DNA from: Dolosicoccus paucivorans
GTDB lineage: Bacteria > Bacillota > Bacilli > Lactobacillales > Aerococcaceae
Length of the DNA: 37,623 nucleotides
Reading direction: 5' to 3'
Assembly: GCF_900100125.1 (NCBI RefSeq)
Contig: NZ_FNEL01000008.1
Coordinates: 1 to 37,623 of the forward strand
Below the pieces are notes generated by a model. The model had not been told where the DNA came from, searched no databases, and saw nothing but the letters and a program-made list of their open reading frames with translations. Below are positions 16,229-23,721 of this stretch, piece by piece (the first letter of the stretch is position 1; each line of letters opens with the position of its first letter). Made by a program: the position numbers and the translations under genes.

Positions 16229-17548
16229 ATGACATTACAAGAATATAATACTCAAGAATTACGTCAAGAGCTAGAAGAAATGAACCGTGTCGAAATTGCG
16301 GAGTATTTAACCAATGCGTCTAAAGAAGAACGTCTCATCGCCATTGCCTTAATCGACAAAGCGGATCTAGCCGATGCCTTTGCTTATATGGATCCTGATT
16401 TGCGCGCCGATCTATTAGAGTCAGTCAGTGGACCTGAAGCCTTAGAGATCTTCAACGAGATGGACTCGGACGAGGCGGTAGATACACTACAAGAACTGCC
16501 ATCTAACATGGTTATTCGCTTATTAGCTGACTTACCCCCAAGACGTCGCGAATTGATGAACAAAATTTTACGCTACCCTGAAAACAGTGTCGGTAGCTTA
16601 ATGAACGTGGATTACGTTAATATGCGTGCTGATACTTCCACTGAAGAGGCTTTACGTCTTGTTCGTCAGTCCCGTGCAGGTGCAGAGCACTTACAAGATA
16701 TTTTCATTACCAGTCAAGAACGCGAATTAATCGGTGTGGTTCACTTAGCCGATTTAATCCGTCACGATGAAGATACCATTACCAGTTTAATTAACTGGTC
16801 GCCTGTTACGATCGGAACAAGAGATAAGCCAATGGAAGCAGCGGAACTCTTTACAGAATACCGCTTACTTGCTTTACCGGTTCACGACTCTGAAAATAAA
16901 CTCGTCGGGGTGGTCACTGCCGATGACATTTATCCATTAATTCAAGAAGAAGTTCACGATGAGTACGCTCGTTCTCAAGGTATTCGTGAAGACGAAGAAG
17001 ATATTGACTATTTAGATACGAGTGCTTTCTCCCTCGTCCGTCAACGTATTGGTTGGTTACTGATCTTAATGATCGGTGCAACCTTTACCGGATGGGTTAT
17101 CCAATCTTATGAAGATGTACTCGAAGCGTCCGTTGTTTTAGCAGCTTATATCCCAATGTTAATGGACTCAGGAGGAAACGCTGGTTCCCAGTCTTCTACT
17201 TCCTTAATTCGTGCATTAGCACTCGGAGAAGTAACGGTTAGCGATTACTTAGTTGTTATGTTTAAAGAGTTACGTGTCGGAGTTATCGTCGGAGTTGTGA
17301 TGGCGTTAGTTAACTTAGCTCGTATTATGTTAATGGACGGTGTTTCTTTACAAGTAGGTCTAACTGTCTCCGTTACGTTAGTCTTAACAATTATGATGGC
17401 TAAATTTGTTGGGGGTGGACTTCCTTTATTAGCTGAGAAGTTCAACTTAGACCCGGCAGTCATGGCTGGTCCATTAATTACCACAGTCGTTGATACTTTT
17501 GCTTTACTTATTTACTTTAAAGCAGCTCAACTTCTATTAGGATTGTAA
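16229..17548 (+). CDS. mgtE: Magnesium transporter MgtE
   Basis: MgtE is a Mg2+-gated Mg2+ channel of the cytoplasmic membrane. The N-terminal superhelical domain (about residues 1-125: LIAIALIDKADLADAFAYMDP, ALEIFNEMDSDEAVDTLQEL) is followed by a CBS pair (about 130-255), a connecting helix and five membrane helices. The pore signature MDSGGNAGSQSSTSLIRALALG and the late GPLITTVVDTFALLIYF are present. At 439 residues it is the normal length. The ATG at 16229 is chosen because AGGAGG ends seven bases before it; the ATG at 16223 sits directly against the SD and is too close. Confidence 0.93.
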   Translation: MTLQEYNTQELRQELEEMNRVEIAEYLTNASKEERLIAIALIDKADLADAFAYMDPDLRADLLESVSGPEALEIFNEMDSDEAVDTLQELPSNMVIRLLADLPPRRRELMNKILRYPENSVGSLMNVDYVNMRADTSTEEALRLVRQSRAGAEHLQDIFITSQERELIGVVHLADLIRHDEDTITSLINWSPVTIGTRDKPMEAAELFTEYRLLALPVHDSENKLVGVVTADDIYPLIQEEVHDEYARSQGIREDEEDIDYLDTSAFSLVRQRIGWLLILMIGATFTGWVIQSYEDVLEASVVLAAYIPMLMDSGGNAGSQSSTSLIRALALGEVTVSDYLVVMFKELRVGVIVGVVMALVNLARIMLMDGVSLQVGLTVSVTLVLTIMMAKFVGGGLPLLAEKFNLDPAVMAGPLITTVVDTFALLIYFKAAQLLLGL

Positions 17549-17554
17549 AATGTG

Positions 17555-17584
17555 ACGTCTCTTCACTTTGAAGGGACGTTTTTT
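17555..17584 (+). terminator. Terminator after mgtE
   Basis: ACGTC-T-CTTCA pairs with TGAAG-G-GACGT around a three-base loop, followed by TTTTT. Confidence 0.85.
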
Positions 17585-17605
17585 GTTTATATAAGGAGTA
17601 TTTAG

Positions 17606-18778
17606 ATGGTTTTAAGTTTTGCTTTAATCCTTTTAATAGGATTTATTTTTGGAAAAATCGCTCAAACAATAAAATTACCCGGGCTGATCGGCATGATGGT
17701 CGCCGGCATTTTAATGGGTCCAAGTCTTCTTCATTGGATTGATGATACGACTCTTTTAATTTCACCGATGTTAAGACAGTTAGCGTTAATTATTATTTTA
17801 ATGCGCGCTGGACTCACATTAAATATCAATCAACTGAAAAAAGTGGGTCGGCCCGCTTTACTAATGAGTTTTGTGCCGGCCACAATGGAAATCATTGGCG
17901 TCACCTTGTTTAGTACGTGGCTGCTAGGTCTTTCTTTAGTAGATGGAATATTATTAGGGACGATTTTAGCAGCGGTCTCTCCCGCCGTGGTGGTTCCTTC
18001 CATGATTAAAATAATCGACCAAAAATACGGAACAAAAGAAGGGATTCCGCAAATGATTTTAGCAGCTGCTAGTATTGATGATATTATCGTCATTGTCTTA
18101 TTTACTAGTGTTTTATCCATTGCGACAGGAAGTTCCTTTAACGCTGCGAACTTACTCCAAATTCCTCTTCAAATCGGTGGCGGAATTGGTGTGGGGTTAC
18201 TACTGGGTTGGGGATTGAAGCAACTGTTTCAACGTTTAACCTTTAAACCTATGGAACAATTTATTATTCTATTTGCTAGTTGTTTGTTAGCCGTAGGGTT
18301 AGAAAATCAATTTAACTTGCCCATTTCTAGTTTACTAATCGTCATGACCAGTTGTATGACCCTAAACCATTTCCAACCTCAATTGACTGAATCTTTAAGC
18401 CAAAGAACGGAATCTATTTGGCAAGTGGCACAAATCTTTTTATTTGTTCTTATTGGGGCTGCCGTTGAAATTAGTCAAATGAAACACGCTGGTTTTATTG
18501 CTTTAGTGGTCATTTTAGGAGCCTTAGTCTTTAGAATGTTTGGCGTCTGGCTCAGCCTTTTAAAAACGCCCTTTACTTCGAAAGAACGATTATTCACCAT
18601 GCTTGCTTACACACCTAAAGCAACGGTACAAGCAGCGATTGGGGCCATTCCTTTAGCCAGTGGCGTCCCTAGTGGTGGATTACTACTAGCGGTAGCCGTT
18701 ATTTCGATTTTATTTACAGCTCCAATGGGGATTATTTTAATTGAAAAAACTTACCGAAAACTATTAACTCCGTCTTAA
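17606..18778 (+). CDS. Cation:proton antiporter (CPA family)
   Basis: The 390-residue protein is entirely membrane-embedded with about twelve hydrophobic segments. PGLIGMMVAGILMGPSLL near the N-terminus, LAAVSPAVVVPSMI and AAASIDDIIVIVLFTSVLS (the conserved double-Asp in the transport core) mark the Na+/H+ exchanger fold. It would exchange Na+ or K+ for H+ across the cytoplasmic membrane; the ion is not determinable. There is no C-terminal RCK domain, unlike the convergent neighbour. AAGGAG precedes the ATG by seven bases. It lies 57 bases after mgtE with a terminator between, and ends at a strong bidirectional terminator. Confidence 0.85.
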   Translation: MVLSFALILLIGFIFGKIAQTIKLPGLIGMMVAGILMGPSLLHWIDDTTLLISPMLRQLALIIILMRAGLTLNINQLKKVGRPALLMSFVPATMEIIGVTLFSTWLLGLSLVDGILLGTILAAVSPAVVVPSMIKIIDQKYGTKEGIPQMILAAASIDDIIVIVLFTSVLSIATGSSFNAANLLQIPLQIGGGIGVGLLLGWGLKQLFQRLTFKPMEQFIILFASCLLAVGLENQFNLPISSLLIVMTSCMTLNHFQPQLTESLSQRTESIWQVAQIFLFVLIGAAVEISQMKHAGFIALVVILGALVFRMFGVWLSLLKTPFTSKERLFTMLAYTPKATVQAAIGAIPLASGVPSGGLLLAVAVISILFTAPMGIILIEKTYRKLLTPS

Positions 18779-18788
18779 AGACGAAAAA

Positions 18789-18825
18789 ACGCTTCAACCT
18801 TTTCTTGGTTGAAGCGTCTTTTTTT
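18789..18825. terminator. Bidirectional terminator between the two antiporter genes
   Basis: An 11-bp perfect stem (18789-18799 with 18807-18817) has a seven-base loop, T7 on plus and T6 on minus. Confidence 0.92.
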
Positions 18826-20440
18826 ATGACCTGATAGGAATGTAAACAATGAGTCGGTCCCGTTCTTTAATTTGGGTACGACCATTGGGAATGATGTAAT
18901 GTTCGTCTCGAACTAAAGCTAAAATCATTCGGTCTTTCATACTGACCACTTGACCAATTTCTTGGTCGATCCATGGGTGGTGACGGTGAATATAAATGGT
19001 TTGTAAATGAATTTCTTGGTCTGTAATTAAAGGAGGAGCGGCTAAATAAACTTTATCTCCTGGTTGAATTAACACATCTCCTCGGGCTACTTCTGTTTTG
19101 TCGTTATGGGTAATGAGTAAAATTAACAAATCACTTAATAACTGGGTATCTTTAACGTAAGTATTGGCCCACTCATGTGAGGGTGTAATGTCAATTTCAA
19201 TAATTTGAACGTCCAAACTTTCCCTAAAGTCCGCAAAAGTTGTGATTAAGTTTTCCTTTTCGTCAATTCCACCAGCTCTTGTCGCAACCACTGGCAACAT
19301 ACTTCCTTGAACGAGTAAAGACAAGAAAGTGATAATAAAGACGATATGGAAGAAGTCTTGGGATAAGAAACCAATTTGACTCATAGAAATCATTGTTAAA
19401 ATTAAAGCAGACGCTCCGCGAAGTCCCGCCCACGCAACAACTATTTTAGCTGCTCGGGTTAAGACGGGGTTGTTGTGAAGTAAAATCCACATCGCAGCAG
19501 GGCGAATAACTAATGTTAAAACAACAAAAATTCCAATCGCTGGTAAAAGGTTTTGAACGAGGGGTTGCCAACTGACAACTAACCCAATGAGTGTAAATAA
19601 TACTAACTGCATTAAATCAGTTAACCCTTCAAAGAAGTGAATCACTTCATACTTATTATGGAAGTTCTCACTACCAATAATAAGGCCCATAATAAAGACA
19701 CCTAAATATCCATTACCGCCAAACATTTCTGTTGCACTGTAGCTAACCACTACTAAGGCAAATAAAATTAAAATTTCAGCGTTATCAAACCCGGTAAATT
19801 CCGTATTGAGTAAAAAGTCAAAGATTTTAGAAGCAATAAACCCAATGAGTAAAGCAATCCCTACTTGAACGATTAACATCCCGGCAATCCCAGCGCCTGA
19901 AACCGTTCCTTGATACCATTGAATAATAATGGCTAAGACCATATAACCAAAGGGGTCGTTACTTCCACTTTCCATCTCTAAAGTGGGCGCGGCCCCTTTA
20001 GATAGACTTAAGTTATGAAACTTTAAAATATAAAACACACTGGTCGCATCTGTTGGACTTAATACCGCAGCCGTTAATAGAGCAATAATTACCGGAAGCT
20101 TTAATACATAAATATTAAATAATGCTAACGCTCCAAAGGTTAAAAAGACTCCCATGGACGCTAAGAGTGTCGCCGTTTTGACCATAGTTCGGCCCATGAG
20201 CCAGTTAATAGAAAAGCCCCCATAAAACATAATGAAAATGAAAAACACACTAGCAATGGGTTCAATTAAGTCAACGGTTTGCTCGGTTAGACTAATATTA
20301 AAGATAATCCCTAAAATACCACCAATAAGTAAAAATAAAATTAAAATAGGTAGCCCTCGCTGACTCCACCACCGATTCAGCAATAGACCTACTAATAAGA
20401 CGGCGCTAGCTAATAAAAGCAGCCCGTTTAAAGAAGCCAT
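18824..20440 (-). CDS. NhaP2/CvrA-type potassium/proton antiporter with C-terminal RCK_C domain
   Basis: The 538-residue protein has about twelve membrane helices (to about residue 390) with the exchanger motifs LTAAVLSPTDATSVFYIL and LEMESGSNDPFGYMVLAI, then AWAGLRGASALIL. The cytosolic tail contains an RCK_C/TrkA-C-like domain (VIEIDITPSHEWANTYVKDT, VLIQPGDKVYLAAPP). NhaP2-type proteins export K+ in exchange for H+; this match is by motif. The ATG at 20440 is preferred over the one at 20446 because AAGGAGGG abuts the latter. It is a single gene ending in the shared terminator with the convergent antiporter. Confidence 0.85.
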   Translation of the reverse strand: MASLNGLLLLASAVLLVGLLLNRWWSQRGLPILILFLLIGGILGIIFNISLTEQTVDLIEPIASVFFIFIMFYGGFSINWLMGRTMVKTATLLASMGVFLTFGALALFNIYVLKLPVIIALLTAAVLSPTDATSVFYILKFHNLSLSKGAAPTLEMESGSNDPFGYMVLAIIIQWYQGTVSGAGIAGMLIVQVGIALLIGFIASKIFDFLLNTEFTGFDNAEILILFALVVVSYSATEMFGGNGYLGVFIMGLIIGSENFHNKYEVIHFFEGLTDLMQLVLFTLIGLVVSWQPLVQNLLPAIGIFVVLTLVIRPAAMWILLHNNPVLTRAAKIVVAWAGLRGASALILTMISMSQIGFLSQDFFHIVFIITFLSLLVQGSMLPVVATRAGGIDEKENLITTFADFRESLDVQIIEIDITPSHEWANTYVKDTQLLSDLLILLITHNDKTEVARGDVLIQPGDKVYLAAPPLITDQEIHLQTIYIHRHHPWIDQEIGQVVSMKDRMILALVRDEHYIIPNGRTQIKERDRLIVYIPIRS

Positions 20441-20490
20441 CTCCATCCCTCCTTAATATATAACTTAAATTGTACCACACCTTTAACAAA

Positions 20491-21528
20491 TTACTTATCC
20501 CACTCAATATAGCCTTTTAGTAATTGGTAAGTGTTTTCTAACGCATCAAGATGAGTGCGCTCCATGCCATGACTATTCGCCACTCCGGGTCCTACTAACC
20601 CGGCACGAATATTAGCGCCACCTCTTAAAGCTGCACTGGCGTCACTACCGTACATTGGATAAATATCCACCGCGTAATTTAAGTCATTTTTCTTGGCATA
20701 ACAAATTAAATCACTGGTCAATTGATAATCATAGGGACCACTAGAGTCTTTTGCACAAATGGATACATCAAATTCAGTTGTCTCTAAATCCAGTCCAATC
20801 GCTCCCATATCAACGGCTAATAACTCGCTCACTGTTTCCGGCAACCAGGAACAGCCATGGCCTACTTCTTCATAAACAGTAAATACAAAAGCTAAGTTCG
20901 TAGAAGGTTTGACGACACCTTTAGCAATATCATGAAGTAAATGCACTAAAATAGCAACCGATGCTTTATCATCTAAAAAGCGTGATTTAATAAAGCCACT
21001 AGATGTAATTTGCGTTTTCGGATCATAAGCGACAATGTCGCCGTTTTGAATCCCTAATTCTTTCACTTCTTCTTTGGAAGATACTTTCTCGTCAATAACG
21101 ACGTGAAGTTCATCTACAGACCGTGAGCGAGTAGAAGCGTCTTTATGAACATGAACGGAAGTGGACTTGGATAAAATCGTCCCCGTATAAACGGCACCGG
21201 AGCGAGTAATAATTTGACAATACTCCCCGTCTAACGTGGGGGTTAGGGGTCCACCTAACGTGGTCACGTTAAGGGTTCCGTCGCTATTAATCGAACGCAC
21301 CATTAAGCCAAGTGTATCTACGTGAGCACTCAATGCTCGGGTTATCTCTTCATCCTCTCCTTTAACTTTAACAACTAAATTGCCTTTAGGGGTTAAATAG
21401 GTCCGAAAATGATATTGTTTTAAGTAATTTTCTAAAAACGCAATCGCTTCATCGGCATACCCTGTTGGGCTAGGAATTTCTAAAAGAGCGGTTAAATAAT
21501 CAAGAACTAATTCTTTATTAAACGTCAT
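20491..21528 (-). CDS. M42-family metallopeptidase (glutamyl/tetrahedral aminopeptidase type)
   Basis: The 345-residue cytoplasmic peptidase has the M42 metal-site residues: AHVDTLG (His, Asp), KSRFLDDKASV (bridging Asp), YEEVGHG (catalytic Glu pair), LDLE and the final SHGMERTH (His). These enzymes bind two metal ions and release N-terminal residues from peptides; the exact specificity cannot be read. The ATG at 21528 has AAAGGAG six bases upstream; an upstream in-frame start at 21603 has no RBS. It is the last gene before a gap to the convergent-free dha operon terminator and appears monocistronic. Confidence 0.9.
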   Translation of the reverse strand: MTFNKELVLDYLTALLEIPSPTGYADEAIAFLENYLKQYHFRTYLTPKGNLVVKVKGEDEEITRALSAHVDTLGLMVRSINSDGTLNVTTLGGPLTPTLDGEYCQIITRSGAVYTGTILSKSTSVHVHKDASTRSRSVDELHVVIDEKVSSKEEVKELGIQNGDIVAYDPKTQITSSGFIKSRFLDDKASVAILVHLLHDIAKGVVKPSTNLAFVFTVYEEVGHGCSWLPETVSELLAVDMGAIGLDLETTEFDVSICAKDSSGPYDYQLTSDLICYAKKNDLNYAVDIYPMYGSDASAALRGGANIRAGLVGPGVANSHGMERTHLDALENTYQLLKGYIEWDK

Positions 21529-21614
21529 CAGTTTCTCCTTTACATATGAGTCTTTGCAACAAGTTATCAACTTAATTATAAGCTTTCCAGTCGCTTGTGC
21601 CAATGAAGAACAAT

Positions 21615-21649
21615 TAAAAAATCCCTCTAGCCACTTGGACTAAAGGGAT
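21615..21649 (-). terminator. Terminator of the dhaKLM operon
   Basis: On minus, ATCCCT and AGGGAT pair at the base of a hairpin (21621-21649, with a further three-pair helix), followed by TTTTTT. Confidence 0.8.
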
Positions 21650-21653
21650 CACA

Positions 21654-22028
21654 TTATTTTTCAATGGTTAAAGGTTCTAACGCCCGGTCGATTTCTTCTT
21701 TATTAACATCGACTTGAAGTAATGCCGCTGCGTTATAAGCACCTTCGACTAAAGCCGTATGATAGACATGAACGGTTTTGTCAGACATTTCTTGGGCCAT
21801 TTCAATATTCATTAAGGCACTACCTAAATCAAAAAAGGCAAGAATTTCATCACTTGGGTGGGTTTCAATGGCGTTTAATACTTTATCAAAGGACGTTCCC
21901 ACTTCACCTTCATTGGTCCCGGCGGCTAAAACAATCTCCACATCGGGAGCCACTTCTTTAATTAAAGTCTCTACCCCTTCAGCAATGCTCGGCACGTGAG
22001 AGACTAATAGTAATCCGTATTGACTCAT
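21654..22028 (-). CDS. dhaM: PTS-dependent dihydroxyacetone kinase, phosphoryl donor subunit DhaM (EIIA-like)
   Basis: DhaM passes phosphate from HPr to the ADP held by DhaL. The 124-residue form is the short, single-domain type found in lactic acid bacteria, unlike the long multi-domain enterobacterial DhaM. The phosphorylatable His is H11 in GLLLVSHVPSIAEGV, and the EIIA-mannose-like core is visible in VLAAGTNEGEVGTS and AFFDLGSALMNIEMA. It starts directly after the dhaL stop codon, so the two are coupled. Confidence 0.93.
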   Translation of the reverse strand: MSQYGLLLVSHVPSIAEGVETLIKEVAPDVEIVLAAGTNEGEVGTSFDKVLNAIETHPSDEILAFFDLGSALMNIEMAQEMSDKTVHVYHTALVEGAYNAAALLQVDVNKEEIDRALEPLTIEK

Positions 22029-22613
22029 TTAAATCACCCCAGCTTCAAGCAAGCTTTCAAAAAAGTAACCGCTAGATTGACTTCCCGGGTCAATATGCCC
22101 TACAGAGCGTTCTCCTAAATAAGACGCGCGCCCTTTATTGGCTTTTAAATCTTTTGTACTTTCTACCCATTGAGTGATTTTGTTAGCATCAATGGTTTCA
22201 TCTTTTTCTAAAGCGTCAACGACTTGTTGCCAAACATCCACCATGGTTTTGTCGCCTACTTGAGCTTGGCCTCGTTTTTGAATACCTTCAAGCCCTGCTT
22301 GAACGATCGGTAAAACATCTGTCGTTTCTTTAGCTTTTTTAGCCATCGAAAGCATGGCTGAACCATATAACGGACCACTGGCTCCACCGACATTACTCAT
22401 CAGTTCCATAGCCGCTTTTTGTAACACTTCAAAGACTTCATTAAAGTCTTGACCTTCTAAAGCGCTACTTAATGCCTTAACCCCGCGATTCATATTAAAT
22501 CCGTGGTCTCCGTCCCCAATGGGCGTGTCTAATTCACTTAAATAGACATGATTATCTTCTACTTTTTGACTAAATAATTGTAAGGCTTTTAACGTATTCT
22601 CTACTGTAAACAT
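22029..22613 (-). CDS. dhaL: Dihydroxyacetone kinase ADP-binding subunit DhaL
   Basis: DhaL carries a tightly bound ADP that is rephosphorylated by DhaM and delivers phosphate to dihydroxyacetone on DhaK. The Mg-binding motif LDTPIGDGDHGFNMNRG and the nucleotide loop NVGGASGPLYGSAML are intact. ATG at 22613 (MFTVENTL) has AGGAAGGAAG five bases upstream and follows the dhaK stop by 16 bases; an in-frame start nine codons earlier would overlap dhaK and has no clear SD. Length 194 residues. Confidence 0.93.
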   Translation of the reverse strand: MFTVENTLKALQLFSQKVEDNHVYLSELDTPIGDGDHGFNMNRGVKALSSALEGQDFNEVFEVLQKAAMELMSNVGGASGPLYGSAMLSMAKKAKETTDVLPIVQAGLEGIQKRGQAQVGDKTMVDVWQQVVDALEKDETIDANKITQWVESTKDLKANKGRASYLGERSVGHIDPGSQSSGYFFESLLEAGVI

Positions 22614-22629
22614 CGAATCTTCCTTCCTG

Positions 22630-23607
22630 TTACCAACCAATAACGTCTACGTCTTCTTTTAAGTAAGCGGTGATTTCTGGTGTTAATTGAATCAGTGTTA
22701 AAGAGAGCCCTTGCATATCAATGGCCGTCATATATTCTCCCACTTTAGAAAAAGAAAGAGTTAATTCTTCATCTGTTAATAGGTGGTGAACATCGTTATA
22801 AAAAACAAGTTGCTCCATTAGAGGAGTTGAGCCCATGCCGTTCACTAAGACACCGTATTCGTCTCCTTTATTCCACTCAAAAGCGGGCTTCATCTTACCA
22901 ATAATTTCTTTAGCAATATCTAAAGAAGACTGCATCGCTTCGCGGCTATAACCTTGCTCCCCGTGAATTCCTACGCCAAACTCTAACTCATCTTCTTCTA
23001 AAGTAAAGCCCGGGTGGCCCACTTCAGGAACTGTTGCGCCAGATAAAGCCACGCCAATGGTTTTGGTGCGTTGAACGACTTCTTCTCCTAAAGTGACTAA
23101 TTCTTCTAAAGTTGCTCCACTTCTAGCCGCAGCACCTAACACTTTATGAACTAAAATCGTTCCTGCGACCCCGCGGCGCCCTTGGCCAGCTTCTTCAATG
23201 GAAATATCATCGTCAACAATCACTTTACCGACTTGAATGCCGTCCATTTCCGCCATTTCCATCGCAAATTCAAAGTTCATCACGTCACCGGAATAGTTTT
23301 TAATAATTAATAAAACTCCTTCGCCGGTGTCCGCTGCTTTAATGGCTTCATAGACTTGGTTGGCGGTAGGAGAAGTAAACACTTGCCCACAAACAGCAGC
23401 CGTTAACATGCCGTCACCAACAAATCCAGCGTGAGCCGGTTCGTGACCACTTCCTCCCCCACTAATGAGTCCGACTTGTTTAGGTAAATCTTTACGAATA
23501 ATGACATCTAAATCCGGAAGACGTTCAATTTTATCACTATAAGCTAGGGACAACCCTTGTAACATCTCGTCGAGTAATTGATCCGGTTGGTTAATAATTT
23601 TCTTCAT
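22630..23607 (-). CDS. dhaK: Dihydroxyacetone kinase substrate-binding subunit DhaK
   Basis: DhaK binds dihydroxyacetone covalently as a hemiaminal to a histidine and yields dihydroxyacetone phosphate for glycolysis. The glycine-rich motif LISGGGSGHEPAHAGFVGDG (about residues 48-66) and the hemiaminal His (H215 in GVGIHGEQGYS) are present. The 325 residues are a normal length. It leads the dhaK-dhaL-dhaM operon. A promoter and a perfect cre site lie directly upstream, so CcpA repression in good sugars is likely. No glycerol dehydrogenase or dha regulator is adjacent. Confidence 0.94.
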   Translation of the reverse strand: MKKIINQPDQLLDEMLQGLSLAYSDKIERLPDLDVIIRKDLPKQVGLISGGGSGHEPAHAGFVGDGMLTAAVCGQVFTSPTANQVYEAIKAADTGEGVLLIIKNYSGDVMNFEFAMEMAEMDGIQVGKVIVDDDISIEEAGQGRRGVAGTILVHKVLGAAARSGATLEELVTLGEEVVQRTKTIGVALSGATVPEVGHPGFTLEEDELEFGVGIHGEQGYSREAMQSSLDIAKEIIGKMKPAFEWNKGDEYGVLVNGMGSTPLMEQLVFYNDVHHLLTDEELTLSFSKVGEYMTAIDMQGLSLTLIQLTPEITAYLKEDVDVIGW

Positions 23608-23632
23608 TCTTTAACACTCCTTTATGTAAACA

Positions 23633-23646
23633 TGACAGCGTTTTCA
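23633..23646 (-). promoter_or_regulatory. cre site (CcpA operator) for dhaKLM
   Basis: The minus-strand sequence TGAAAACGCTGTCA matches the consensus TGWAANCGNTNWCA at every fixed position. It lies a few bases after the predicted -10 box, over the expected start point, which fits repression of initiation. Confidence 0.8.
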
Positions 23647-23651
23647 AGTTT

Positions 23652-23680
23652 ATTTTACGGATTTTTGGAAAAGGTTGCAA
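23652..23680 (-). promoter_or_regulatory. Promoter of dhaKLM
   Basis: On minus, TTGCAA (23675-23680) and TAAAAT (23652-23657) are exactly 17 bases apart. The predicted start point falls inside the cre site. Confidence 0.65.
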
Positions 23681-23682
23681 TT

Positions 23683-23717
23683 AAAAAGCATGACTTAGCT
23701 TGACTAAATCATGCTTA
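23683..23717 (-). terminator. Terminator after the carnitine/choline acyltransferase gene
   Basis: On minus, AAGCATGA-TTAG and CTAA-TCATGCTT pair with one mismatch, followed by TTTTAATT. It separates this gene from dhaK. Confidence 0.82.
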
Positions 23718-23721
23718 AACT

